A DNA stretch of 64,000 nucleotides from CAIWHR01 sp039931775 (GTDB lineage Bacteria > Pseudomonadota > Gammaproteobacteria > Burkholderiales > Casimicrobiaceae): contig JBDTRG010000083.1 in the NCBI GenBank assembly GCA_039931775.1, positions 36,059-100,058 on the forward strand, given 5' to 3'. Within the stretch, counting starts at the first letter, position 1; each line of letters begins with the position of its first letter. A model generated the notes under the pieces. It was not told the DNA's origin and did no database searches. It was given only the letters and a program-made list of their open reading frames with translations. Both the position numbers and the translations under genes were made by a program. Positions 1 through 7,498 of this stretch are shown in pieces.

Positions 1-649
1 CCTGAGCCATAGCGCAGGCGCCCTCCATCTCGACCTCGGAGCTGCGAGTGCCGACCTGGCCGTCGGTTGCGGCTACAAGTATCTGAATGGCGGCCCGGGA
101 GCGCCGGCCTATTCGTTCGTCGCCCGCCGCCTGCAGCAGGCATTGAGGCAGCCGCTCACCGGATGGCTCGGACACGCGGACCCGTTCGCCTTCTGCGAAG
201 GCTATGCGCCCGCGCCAGGCATCGATCGGATGCAATGCGGCACGCCGCCGATGTTGTCGCTGCTCGCGCTCGAATCGGCGCTCGACGTCTTCGACGGCGT
301 CGACATCGCCGCGCTGCGCGCCAAGAGCGTCGCCTTGTCGGAACTCTTCATCCGGCTCGCCGATACGACGCTCGAAGCGCACGGCTTCGAGCTCCTCTCG
401 CCCCGCGACGCCCCGATTCGCGGCAGCCAGGTCTCGCTCACGCATCCGCAGGGCTACGCCATCATGCAGGCGCTGATCGGGCGCGGCATCATCGGCGACT
501 TTCGCGCACCGGACATCCTGCGCTTCGGGTTGGCGCCGCTCTACGTGCGATTCGTCGACGTGTTCGACACGGTCGAGGCGATCGGTTCGATCATGCGCGG
601 CGGCGAATGGAACCGGCCGCAGCACCTTTCGCGCAAGCCCGTGACCTGA
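1..649 (+). CDS. kynU: kynureninase, C-terminal part
   Basis: About 215 C-terminal residues of kynureninase, the PLP enzyme that cleaves kynurenine or 3-hydroxykynurenine to (3-hydroxy)anthranilate and alanine in tryptophan breakdown. The frame is open from base 2, so the start lies outside the window. The fragment opens with LSHSAGA and has GYKYLNGGPG near residue 25, whose lysine carries PLP in this family. GWLGHADPF and RFGLAPLYVRF further on also fit. A glycosylase gene follows after 44 bases on the same strand with no evident functional tie. The identity is firm; only the 5' end is missing. Confidence 0.93.
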   Translation, partial: LSHSAGALHLDLGAASADLAVGCGYKYLNGGPGAPAYSFVARRLQQALRQPLTGWLGHADPFAFCEGYAPAPGIDRMQCGTPPMLSLLALESALDVFDGVDIAALRAKSVALSELFIRLADTTLEAHGFELLSPRDAPIRGSQVSLTHPQGYAIMQALIGRGIIGDFRAPDILRFGLAPLYVRFVDVFDTVEAIGSIMRGGEWNRPQHLSRKPVT

Positions 650-693
650 GCGGTCGCGCGCCGCGCCGAGCTGCGTCTGTTGGCCGACCCCCG

Positions 694-1578
694 ATGCCCG
701 AACTCCCCGACCTCACGGTCTACCGCGACGCATTGGCGGCGCGCGTGCGCTCGCAACGGCTGGAACGGGTCAGGATAGCGAATCCGTTCCTATTGCGCAC
801 GGCAGTCCCGCCGATCGGCGACGCCGAAGGACGGCCCGTTGTCGACGTGCGCCGGCTCGGCAAGCGGATCGTCATGGCGCTCGAGGACGACCTGTACCTC
901 GTGATCCACCTGATGATCGCCGGGCGTTTGCGCTGGCTCGTTCGCGGCGCAAAGCCGCCGGGCCGGATGACCCTCGCTGTTTTCGAGTTTGCGAACGGCG
1001 TTCTGGCGTTCACCGAGGCGGGAACCCAGCGTCGTGCGTCGCTGCACTGCGTGCGCGGGTTGGCCGCGCTCGCCGCGTTCGACGCGGGCGGTCTCGAGGT
1101 CCTGGACGCCGGCCTCGCGGATTTCGCCACGCGCCTCACGGGCGAAAACCACACGCTGAAGCGCGCGCTGACCGACCCACGCCTCTATAGCGGCATCGGC
1201 AACGCCTATTCCGACGAGATCCTGCACCGCGCCCGCCTCTCGCCGATCGCCCTGACGCGAAAGCTTTCCGACGACGAGATTTCGCGGCTCTTCAATGCGA
1301 CGCGTACGGTCCTCGGCGAATGGATCGAACGGCTCCGCGTGCAGGCCGGCGGCGAATTTCCCGAGAAGGTCACCGCCTTTCGCCCCGAGATGACCGTGCA
1401 CGGCCGATTCGGCAAGCCCTGTCCCGCCTGCGGCGCGCCGGTGCAGCGAATCGTCTACGCCGAGAACGAATGCAACTACTGTGCGCGCTGCCAGAATGGC
1501 GGCGTCATCCTCGCCGACCGGGCCCTGTCCCGGCTATTGCACAAGAGCTGGCCCCGGTCGATCGACGAACCGGGATGA
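694..1578 (+). CDS. Fpg/Nei-family DNA glycosylase
   Basis: A 294-residue bifunctional DNA glycosylase/AP lyase of the formamidopyrimidine-glycosylase family, acting in base excision repair of oxidised bases. The protein starts MPELPD: after Met removal, the N-terminal Pro is the family nucleophile and the next Glu is catalytic. LGKRIVMAL near residue 55 supplies the conserved Lys. A four-cysteine zinc finger (CPAC, then CARC) lies at about 243-270 with QRIV between the pairs. The ATG at 694 was chosen because the family requires PELP directly after Met; the open frame upstream overlaps kynU and looks non-coding. It could be assigned to MutM or Nei; sequence alone does not decide the substrate. 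Confidence 0.9.
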   Translation: MPELPDLTVYRDALAARVRSQRLERVRIANPFLLRTAVPPIGDAEGRPVVDVRRLGKRIVMALEDDLYLVIHLMIAGRLRWLVRGAKPPGRMTLAVFEFANGVLAFTEAGTQRRASLHCVRGLAALAAFDAGGLEVLDAGLADFATRLTGENHTLKRALTDPRLYSGIGNAYSDEILHRARLSPIALTRKLSDDEISRLFNATRTVLGEWIERLRVQAGGEFPEKVTAFRPEMTVHGRFGKPCPACGAPVQRIVYAENECNYCARCQNGGVILADRALSRLLHKSWPRSIDEPG

Positions 1579-1588
1579 ACGATCTTGG

Positions 1589-1855
1589 CTAGGACGCGCC
1601 TTTCTTCCCTGCGCCCGCAATGCTCTTCTTCGCGTCTTGCCTGCCAAGCTCCTCCTTGGTCAGCTTGACCTTTTTCACTTTTTCCGTCGGAACCTTTTCT
1701 TTCTTTACTCGTTCCTTTTTCACCTTTTCCTTCTTCACGGCCGGTCCCGCCAAGGCCTGCTTCGCCAGCCGTTTGGCCTCTTTGGCCGCACCGTCGAGAA
1801 GTTTCCTGGTTTTTTGGTGTTGCCGTCTGGCTTTGAGCATTGACGCGTGACTCAT
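1589..1855 (-). CDS. small lysine-rich basic protein
   Basis: An 88-residue protein, unusually rich in Lys, Ala and Glu, of unknown function. The C-terminal half is repetitive (KKEKVKKER, then KKEKVPTEKVKK), like the basic tails of nucleoid-associated or histone-H1-like proteins. That resemblance is compositional only. The ATG at 1855 has a run of six Gs five bases upstream on the coding strand, a good ribosome site. A TTG 23 codons further upstream keeps the frame open but has no such site. The gene converges on the glycosylase with 10 bases between stops. No cysteine, signal peptide or membrane segment is seen. Confidence 0.6.
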   Translation of the reverse strand: MSHASMLKARRQHQKTRKLLDGAAKEAKRLAKQALAGPAVKKEKVKKERVKKEKVPTEKVKKVKLTKEELGRQDAKKSIAGAGKKGAS

Positions 1856-2028
1856 CTTGACCCCCCGAGTGGACGAAACATCGAATTCGACTTTAGTGTG
1901 AACTGCTTTTGCGTTCTTGGCCAACCGACCGCGCCACTCTCAAACTCAGGGCGCCCGCGGAGGTCGATTCCGCGCCGTGCCGGTTGCCTGTAGACTTGGC
2001 CCCCCACCGATCCAAGCAGAGTCCCACC

Positions 2029-2514
2029 ATGCCCTCGTTCGACATCGTCTCCGAAGTGAACCAGGTCGAAGTCCGAAACGCGCTCGACCAGACCAACAAG
2101 GAAGTGTCGACGCGATTCGACTTCAAGGGATCCGACGCGCGAGTCGAGCACACCGACAAGACGCTGACGATCTTCGCCGACGACGACTTCAAGCTGAAGC
2201 AGGTCACCGACATCCTGACCGGCAAGCTGACGAAGCGCGGTGTGGACATCCGTTCGCTCAAGTACGGCGACGTCGAGAAGATCTCCGGCAACAAGGTGAA
2301 ACAGGTGGTGACGATACGCATCGGTATCGAGCAGGAGCTGTCGAAGAAGATCGTCAAGCTGATCAAGGACAGCAAGTCGAAGGTGCAGGCGTCGATCCAG
2401 GGCGACGCGGTGCGCGTCTCCGGCGCAAAACGCGACGACCTGCAAGGCGCCATCGCGCTCATCAAGAAGTCGATCACGGACTTCCCGGTCCAGTTCGGCA
2501 ACTTCCGCGACTGA
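2029..2514 (+). CDS. yajQ: YajQ-family nucleotide-binding protein
   Basis: A 161-residue cytoplasmic protein of the YajQ/DUF520 family. Members bind nucleotides, and some are reported as cyclic-di-GMP effectors, so its precise job here is open. The whole length matches the family: MPSFDIVSEV at the start, STRFDFKGSDA near residue 30, KQVVTIRIGIEQELSKKI in the middle and PVQFGNFRD at the end. The ATG at 2029 gives the standard length; the 40 codons upstream in frame have no family similarity. It stands alone, converging on the DUF3501 gene, with a long perfect inverted repeat between them. Confidence 0.95.
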   Translation: MPSFDIVSEVNQVEVRNALDQTNKEVSTRFDFKGSDARVEHTDKTLTIFADDDFKLKQVTDILTGKLTKRGVDIRSLKYGDVEKISGNKVKQVVTIRIGIEQELSKKIVKLIKDSKSKVQASIQGDAVRVSGAKRDDLQGAIALIKKSITDFPVQFGNFRD

Positions 2515-2541
2515 GGTCTGCGCGCCACGCTTCGAGCGTGC

Positions 2542-2619
2542 GAAGCGCGAGGCGGGGGAGCGCACGGCGGGCGCATCAATCATCCTAAGCCCGCGGGGCG
2601 CTCCCCCGCCTCGCGCTTC
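2542..2619. terminator. 22-bp perfect inverted repeat between convergent genes
   Basis: Bases 2542-2563 and 2598-2619 are exact reverse complements (22 of 22). The 34-base loop holds a second stem, GCGGGC at 2567-2572 pairing with GCCCGC at 2589-2594. The element fills the gap between the convergent yajQ and DUF3501 stops. There is no T-run, so it may be a bidirectional terminator or mRNA-end stabiliser, or a REP-like repeat. That function is inference; the pairing is directly visible. Confidence 0.75.
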
Positions 2620-2633
2620 CCGTCGTCCGTGGG

Positions 2634-3218
2634 TCAGCAGAGATCTGCCAGTAGCGACGTGCGCGTTTCCGCGCCCACGGTCGGGATCGCGGCTGCATAG
2701 GCAGGGTGATCGACACCGATTCCGAGACCCGCGCCGCGTTTCAATACCGCGACCATTTCGCGAGTCAGTTCGAACCGCAGGAAGTGGACCGCCGAGGTCT
2801 TTTCATCGTTGGCGCGTTCCATGTCCTCGTCGGCGATGGCGCGCACCCGGGGAGATCCCGCCACTTCGACCCAGACACAATCTTCGATCCCCTTGAGCTT
2901 GGCCAGCGCCCGCTTGCGGTCGTCGGCTGCCTCGTACTCGATCAGCATCGTCGCCTTGAGGTTCGACCCATCCGGCACCAATGGGTTGTAAGCCTCGAGT
3001 TCGTCGCGGATGCCGGCCTCCTCGAAGATCTTTTCGATCCGCAGCATTTCCTGGATCTGGTAGCGGATCGTGAGCTCGTCTTCGAACAGCAGTGTCACGT
3101 GCTCGCCGAGATGCACGGTGCGTGGCTTCTTGTGGGCGAGCACGCGCTCGCGGAACTCGCGACGCTCCTTGGCGTACGCCTCGAGCGGCATCAGACTTTC
3201 GCGGGTGATCGTTCCCAT
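2634..3218 (-). CDS. DUF3501 family protein
   Basis: A 194-residue protein of the DUF3501 family, with no established biochemical function. It starts MGTITRESLMPLEAY and continues with a charged helical stretch, a pattern typical of the family N-terminus. The middle has LFEDELTIRYQIQEMLRIEKIFEE, and near residue 130 ERANDEKTSAVHFLRFEL. It is the last gene of a minus-strand operon behind rubrerythrin, an Fe-S oxidoreductase and a ferritin-like gene, and starts 11 bases after the ferritin-like stop. The recurring company of this family with rubrerythrin and Fe-S proteins suggests a role in redox or iron homeostasis, which is inference. No metal-binding motif is obvious. Confidence 0.85.
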   Translation of the reverse strand: MGTITRESLMPLEAYAKERREFRERVLAHKKPRTVHLGEHVTLLFEDELTIRYQIQEMLRIEKIFEEAGIRDELEAYNPLVPDGSNLKATMLIEYEAADDRKRALAKLKGIEDCVWVEVAGSPRVRAIADEDMERANDEKTSAVHFLRFELTREMVAVLKRGAGLGIGVDHPAYAAAIPTVGAETRTSLLADLC

Positions 3219-3229
3219 CGGTCGCGGCC

Positions 3230-3520
3230 TCAGCGGTGATCGGCGATCGGCCCGGTCTTGAACAGCGCCTCGCGCAGTTCCTTGTCGAACACCGGATTCC
3301 TGCGGCGGATCCATTCGAGCGTCATCGACGCGTGTTCGATCTCCTCGTCGCGGTTGTGCGCAAGGATCGACTTCAATTCCGAATCGGTGCAAGCGTCGAC
3401 GCGCTGGTTGTACCAGTCGACCGCTTCGAGCTCCTCGATCAGCGATACGACTGCGCGATGGAAATCCATCGTCGCCGCGGAAAGCTTGTCGATCGGCTCG
3501 TGATAGCCTTCATGTGCCAT
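3230..3520 (-). CDS. encapsulated-ferritin-like protein (short)
   Basis: A 96-residue ferritin-like protein matching the encapsulated ferritin family, whose members form a ferroxidase site at a subunit interface. Key features are HRAVVSLIEELEAVDWY with its metal-binding Glu and the WYNQRVDAC turn, then ILAHNRDEEIEHASM, which holds the Glu/His ligands. The start has a strong AAAGGAAC ribosome site seven bases before ATG. Known encapsulated ferritins usually carry a C-terminal tail that targets them into an encapsulin shell. This protein ends at PIADHR with no tail, and no encapsulin gene is in the window. It sits between the Fe-S oxidoreductase (38 bases upstream) and DUF3501 (11 bases downstream). 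Confidence 0.88.
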   Translation of the reverse strand: MAHEGYHEPIDKLSAATMDFHRAVVSLIEELEAVDWYNQRVDACTDSELKSILAHNRDEEIEHASMTLEWIRRRNPVFDKELREALFKTGPIADHR

Positions 3521-3558
3521 GGTGCTCGTTCCTTTCGTTCGTCGGAGGGCCCGCAGTG

Positions 3559-4908
3559 TTACGAGGGCCGGAGTCCGTAGGCCATGCGCAGCAGCGTCAG
3601 TGGATGCGCCTTGCGCGCTTGCAATTCGGCACCGGCTTCGTCGATGCCCTGCATGATGCGGCGGGCAGCGATCGGGCAGTCGGAGGTGACAAAGTCGGGC
3701 TCGCTCTCTGCCATCCGGTTGAACACCGGCTTGCCGATCTTCATCGAGTTCGCGTAGAACTCGCGCTTCACGCCGTAGGTTCCATCGTGGCCGGCGCAGC
3801 GTTCGACCGTGTTCACCGTGGTCGCCGGAATCCACTCCAGCACCTCGCGCGTCTTCTGGCCGACATTCTGCACGCGGGAATGGCACGGCACGTGATAGCT
3901 GACCTTGCCCAGCGGCGCCTTGAAGTCCTTTTGCAGCAGCCCATCCTTGTCGCGCAACACCAGGTATTCGAACGGATCGAACATCGCGTCGGCGACGATC
4001 CTCACGTCCGGATCATCGGGAAAGAGGAGCGGCAACTCGTGCTTGAACATCAGCGTGCACGACGGGACCGCGGTCAGGATCGCGTGACCCGTCCGAGCCA
4101 GCGCCGCAAGCGGTGGAATGTTGATGTCCTTGAGCGTTGCGACGGAGTCGAGGTCGCCGAGCTCGAGCTTCGGCATCCCGCAGCATGCTTCCTTCTCGAC
4201 GATCGTGTACGGCACCTCGTTGTGCGCAAGGATCGACAGAAGGTCGTGGCCGATCCCCGGTTCGTTGTAGTTCACGTAACAGGTCGCGAAAACGGCGACC
4301 TTCCCCGGCGTGCGCTGTCCGTTGCGGACCGGCCACGCGATCGACGTTTTGGCCGTCTCACGGAACCGCGCGCCATCGTACGGCGGCAACTTCGCAGCGG
4401 CCGCCACGCCCAGCATCTTGTCCATCGCCTTCCGTATCGAAGGCGTGGCGTTGGCCTTGTTGACCATCTGCACGACGACCGGAATCGTGGCCAGCCTGCC
4501 GACGCGGTCGGTGCTTGTCAGCAGGCGATCGCGAAACGTCGATTTGCCCTTCTTGAATTCGACGGCTTTCGCGCGGAGCATCAGGTGCGGGAAATCGACG
4601 TTCCAGGGATGCGGCGGCACGTAGGGGCACTTTGTCATGTAGCAGAGGTCGCACAGGTAGCACTGGTCGACGACCTTCGCGTAATCCTCCTTCGCCACGC
4701 CGTCGACCTCCATCGTCTTCGAATTGTCGACGAGGTCGAAGAGCGTCGGGAACGACTGGCACAAGCTGACGCAGCGCCGGCAGCCGTGGCAGATGTCGAA
4801 GACGCGCTCGAGCTCCTTCTCGAGCAGCGCGTCGTCGTAGAACGCCGGATTGCGCCAGTCGAGCGCGTGCCGCGTAGGTGCCTGCAGATTGCCTTCACGC
4901 TCGGTCAT
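3559..4908 (-). CDS. Fe-S oxidoreductase with two CCG-type domains
   Basis: A 449-residue cytoplasmic iron-sulfur protein related to glycolate-oxidase GlcF and heterodisulfide-reductase HdrD subunits. Two ferredoxin-type 4Fe-4S motifs lie at about 40-50 (CHGCRRCVSLC) and 83-94 (CYLCDLCYMTKCP). Two cysteine-rich CCG-type domains follow, marked by CCGMP near residue 243 and RCAGHDGTYG near 371. It lacks a flavin domain, so it probably passes electrons between partners. The neighbours rubrerythrin (165 bases upstream) and the ferritin-like gene suggest a peroxide or iron redox role. This is inferred, because the electron donor is not known. Confidence 0.88.
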   Translation of the reverse strand: MTEREGNLQAPTRHALDWRNPAFYDDALLEKELERVFDICHGCRRCVSLCQSFPTLFDLVDNSKTMEVDGVAKEDYAKVVDQCYLCDLCYMTKCPYVPPHPWNVDFPHLMLRAKAVEFKKGKSTFRDRLLTSTDRVGRLATIPVVVQMVNKANATPSIRKAMDKMLGVAAAAKLPPYDGARFRETAKTSIAWPVRNGQRTPGKVAVFATCYVNYNEPGIGHDLLSILAHNEVPYTIVEKEACCGMPKLELGDLDSVATLKDINIPPLAALARTGHAILTAVPSCTLMFKHELPLLFPDDPDVRIVADAMFDPFEYLVLRDKDGLLQKDFKAPLGKVSYHVPCHSRVQNVGQKTREVLEWIPATTVNTVERCAGHDGTYGVKREFYANSMKIGKPVFNRMAESEPDFVTSDCPIAARRIMQGIDEAGAELQARKAHPLTLLRMAYGLRPS

Positions 4909-4996
4909 CGGATTCGGCAGGGAGACTAGGTTGGAGTCGAAAACGCAGGCGGGCGGGTCGAAAAACCAACGTCGCCATTCGCAGTGACCAAAGTGA

Positions 4997-5062
4997 GTGC
5001 GTCGCGAGCAAGCGACGCACTAACAGAGCGTTGAGCGTCGCGCCTTCTGCGACGCTCAACGC
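4997..5062. terminator. two tandem hairpins downstream of rubrerythrin
   Basis: Hairpin one has GTGCGTCGC at 4997-5005 pairing with GCGACGCAC at 5012-5020. Hairpin two has a perfect 14-bp stem, 5028-5041 with 5049-5062, and a 7-base loop. Both share the core GCGTCGC. They lie 12 bases after the rubrerythrin stop, inside the operon. They may trim or partly terminate the transcript so that rubrerythrin is made in excess of the following genes. There is no T-run, so the mechanism is uncertain. Confidence 0.65.
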
Positions 5063-5073
5063 GAGTCCGAAGC

Positions 5074-5496
5074 TCAGTCCGCCAATACGTCGAGAGCTTT
5101 CTGGAACCGGTTCGCGTGCGACCGCTCCGCCTTCGCCAGAGTCTCGAACCAGTCGGCGATCTCGTCGAACCCCTCGTCGCGCGCAGACTTCGCCATGCCC
5201 GGGTACATGTCGGTGTACTCGTGCGTCTCGCCGGCGATGGCGGCCTTGAGATTGGACCGCGTCGCGCCGATCGGCAGTCCCGTCGCGGGGTCGCCGACCT
5301 GCGCCAGATAGTCGAGGTGGCCGTGCGCGTGACCAGTCTCACCTTCGGCCGTCGAGCGGAAAACCGCCGCAACGTCGTTCTGGCCTTCGACGTCGGCCTT
5401 GTTCGCGAAGTAGAGGTAGCGCCGGTTGGCCTGCGACTCGCCGGCGAAGGCATCCTTCAGGTTGCCGTGCGTCTTGGTGCCATTGAGGCTTTTCAT
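5074..5496 (-). CDS. rubrerythrin without rubredoxin domain
   Basis: A 140-residue di-iron protein of the rubrerythrin family, which reduces hydrogen peroxide. Iron ligands are seen in FAGESQANRRYL (Glu, near residue 19), AEGETGHAHGHL (ExxxH, near 52-60), GETHEYTDMYP (Glu near 90) and the C-terminal ERSHANRF. The usual C-terminal rubredoxin domain with CxxC pairs is absent, so electrons must come from another protein, perhaps the Fe-S oxidoreductase encoded next. It has a GGAGATG-like ribosome site before the ATG. It is the first gene of the operon and probably driven from a promoter near 5631. Confidence 0.92.
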   Translation of the reverse strand: MKSLNGTKTHGNLKDAFAGESQANRRYLYFANKADVEGQNDVAAVFRSTAEGETGHAHGHLDYLAQVGDPATGLPIGATRSNLKAAIAGETHEYTDMYPGMAKSARDEGFDEIADWFETLAKAERSHANRFQKALDVLAD

Positions 5497-5630
5497 CGTT
5501 CATCTCCTTCGGTTGACCGCGCTCTTGATTCGTTCGGCGACAGGCGCGAAACGGGAAATCGACCGGCGTCTGGCACCGCGTCGACCCGATGATCCGATTC
5601 TGCGCGTCGCCAATCCCGGACGTCCAATTG

Positions 5631-5636
5631 ATTGTA
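5631..5636 (-). promoter_or_regulatory. candidate -10 box of the rubrerythrin operon
   Basis: On the minus strand the sequence reads ATTGGTACAAT, giving a TACAAT -10 hexamer 135 bases before the rubrerythrin ATG. The same bases form the small palindrome ATTG-gta-CAAT (5631-5641), which could be an operator. A TTGGCA upstream is at a long 20-base spacing, so the -35 is weak. Nothing else is seen in the gap 5497-5723. Confidence 0.35.
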
Positions 5637-5723
5637 CCAATGCCGTCGATAGCTTTTGCCAATCGGCGACTCCTGCGGCGCGCGGCGCAGGGGCCTGATC
5701 AGCCGAATCGAACCGACCGCCGG

Positions 5724-7325
5724 TCAGTCGATCCGATCGTACGCCGGCAGCGTCAGGAACTCGACGAAGGTGTCGTTGTTGACGAGGTCGGCGAAGATCT
5801 GCGCCGCATCGTCGTACTTCCCCGCGCCGTACGCGGCGCCCAGCAGCTCGCGGATCTTCTGCTGCTCCTCGGGGATCATCGCGGCGATCATCTCCCGGGT
5901 GACTTTCCGGCCGTCGTCGAATTTTCCCTTCGACGAGCGCATCCACTGCCAGACCTGCGAGCGCGAGATCTCGGCGGTGGCCGCATCCTCCATCAGGTTG
6001 AAGATCGGCACCGCGCCCTGGCCGACCAACCACGCGCCGATATACTGGATCGCCACGTTGATGTTGAGCCGCAATCCCTTTTCGGTGATCGGGACTTCCG
6101 GCTCGAACTTCAAGAGGTCTGCGGCGGTCACGTGCACGTCGTCGCGCTTCCTCGATGCGATCTGGTTCGGCGTCGGCATCAGGCGATCGAACGCCTCAAG
6201 CGCGACGGGCACGAGCCCCGGATGCGCGACCCAGGTACCGTCGTGGCCCTGTGTCGCCTCGCGTTCCTTGTCGAGCTTCACCTTGGCGAACGCTTCGGCA
6301 TTCGCCGCTTCGTCGTTCTTCACCGGAATCTGCGCCGCCATACCGCCCATCGCATGGATATTGCGGCGGTGGCAGGTCTTGACGAGCAGCAGCGCATAGC
6401 TCTTCATGAAATGCGTCGTCATCGTGACGAGCGCGCGATCGGCGAGACAGAAATCCTTGTTGTTACGAAGCTTCTTGATGCACGAGAAGATGTAGTCCCA
6501 GCGCCCGCAGTTGAGCCCCGCCGAGTGCTCGCGCAATTCGTACAGGATCTCGTCCATCTCGAACGCCGCCAGCAGCGTCTCGATCAGCACGGTCGCCTTG
6601 ATCGATCCGCGGGGAACGCCGAGCTCGTCCTGCGCCATCACGAAGATGTCGTTCCACAGCCGCGCCTCGAGATGGCTTTCGAGTTTCGGCAGGTAGAAAT
6701 AGGGCCCGCTGCCGCGCTCGAGGAGTTCCTTCGCGTTGTGGAACGCATAGAGCGCGAAATCGAAGATCCCGCCCGAGATCGGCTGCCCGTCGATCAGCAC
6801 GTGTTTTTCGGGCAGATGCCAGCCGCGAGGCCGCACGAAAAGCACAGCGGTCTTTTCGCCCAGCCGGTACGCCTTGCCTTCGGGCGACGTGTAGTCGATG
6901 CGTCGGCGGATCGCGTCGCGCAAGTTGATGTGGCCCTGCAGGTTGTTGTCCCACTTCGGCGTGTTCGCGTCCTCGAAATCCGCCATGAACACGCTGGCGC
7001 CCGAATTGAGCGCGTTGATGACCATCTTGCGGTCGACGGGGCCGGTGATCTCGACGCGCCGGTCGACGATGTCGGCGGGAATCGGCGTGCACGTCCAGTC
7101 GCCATCGCGAATTGCGCGCGTTTCCGGCAGGAAATCCGGCAGCCCGCCGGCATCGAGCAGCGCCTGGCGGCGCGACCTCGCCGCAAGCAGTTCCGCGCGC
7201 CGGCCGCCGAACGCGCGCTGCAGCTTCGCGGCGAGGGCAACGGCCTGCGGCGTCAGGATCTGTGCATATTCGGGGGTGATGCGGCCGGTGATCTCGATGC
7301 CGGGACCGAATTGGGACGTGCTCAT
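5724..7325 (-). CDS. aceB: malate synthase A
   Basis: A 533-residue malate synthase, joining glyoxylate and acetyl-CoA to malate in the glyoxylate bypass; the length equals that of the E. coli A-isoform. Signature segments include MADFEDANTPKWDN near residue 115, KLESHLEARLWNDIF near 210, and GLNCGRWDYIFS near 272. The C-terminal half has NIHAMGGMAAQIP and the Asp-rich catalytic region. The ATG at 7325 gives the family start; the open frame upstream is not conserved-looking. It stands alone here, without isocitrate lyase in the window, and is flanked by gaps of over 150 bases. Confidence 0.97.
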   Translation of the reverse strand: MSTSQFGPGIEITGRITPEYAQILTPQAVALAAKLQRAFGGRRAELLAARSRRQALLDAGGLPDFLPETRAIRDGDWTCTPIPADIVDRRVEITGPVDRKMVINALNSGASVFMADFEDANTPKWDNNLQGHINLRDAIRRRIDYTSPEGKAYRLGEKTAVLFVRPRGWHLPEKHVLIDGQPISGGIFDFALYAFHNAKELLERGSGPYFYLPKLESHLEARLWNDIFVMAQDELGVPRGSIKATVLIETLLAAFEMDEILYELREHSAGLNCGRWDYIFSCIKKLRNNKDFCLADRALVTMTTHFMKSYALLLVKTCHRRNIHAMGGMAAQIPVKNDEAANAEAFAKVKLDKEREATQGHDGTWVAHPGLVPVALEAFDRLMPTPNQIASRKRDDVHVTAADLLKFEPEVPITEKGLRLNINVAIQYIGAWLVGQGAVPIFNLMEDAATAEISRSQVWQWMRSSKGKFDDGRKVTREMIAAMIPEEQQKIRELLGAAYGAGKYDDAAQIFADLVNNDTFVEFLTLPAYDRID

Positions 7326-7498
7326 CGCGGATTCTCGCTGGGGAAACGGGACGGGGAGGTGCCTTCGCGCGCGGCCGTCGAGGGCCATCGCGGAAGCCGA
7401 TTTTCGTCGCCATTTTAGCCGATCCGGCAATGTGCCGGTGGCATCGCGTCAGGCAGACCGGAGTCTTCGCCGATGCGTCGACGCGCAACGCGGGCGCG

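Noticed and set aside
1589..1924. Longer form of the lysine-rich protein starting at TTG 1924
   Set aside because: No ribosome site before the TTG, while the ATG at 1855 has a strong G-rich site five bases upstream.
5589..7418. Plus-strand open frame of about 600 codons opposite malate synthase
   Set aside because: It is Arg/His-rich, has no domain, and lies antisense to a full-length conserved gene. High-GC third positions produce such frames.
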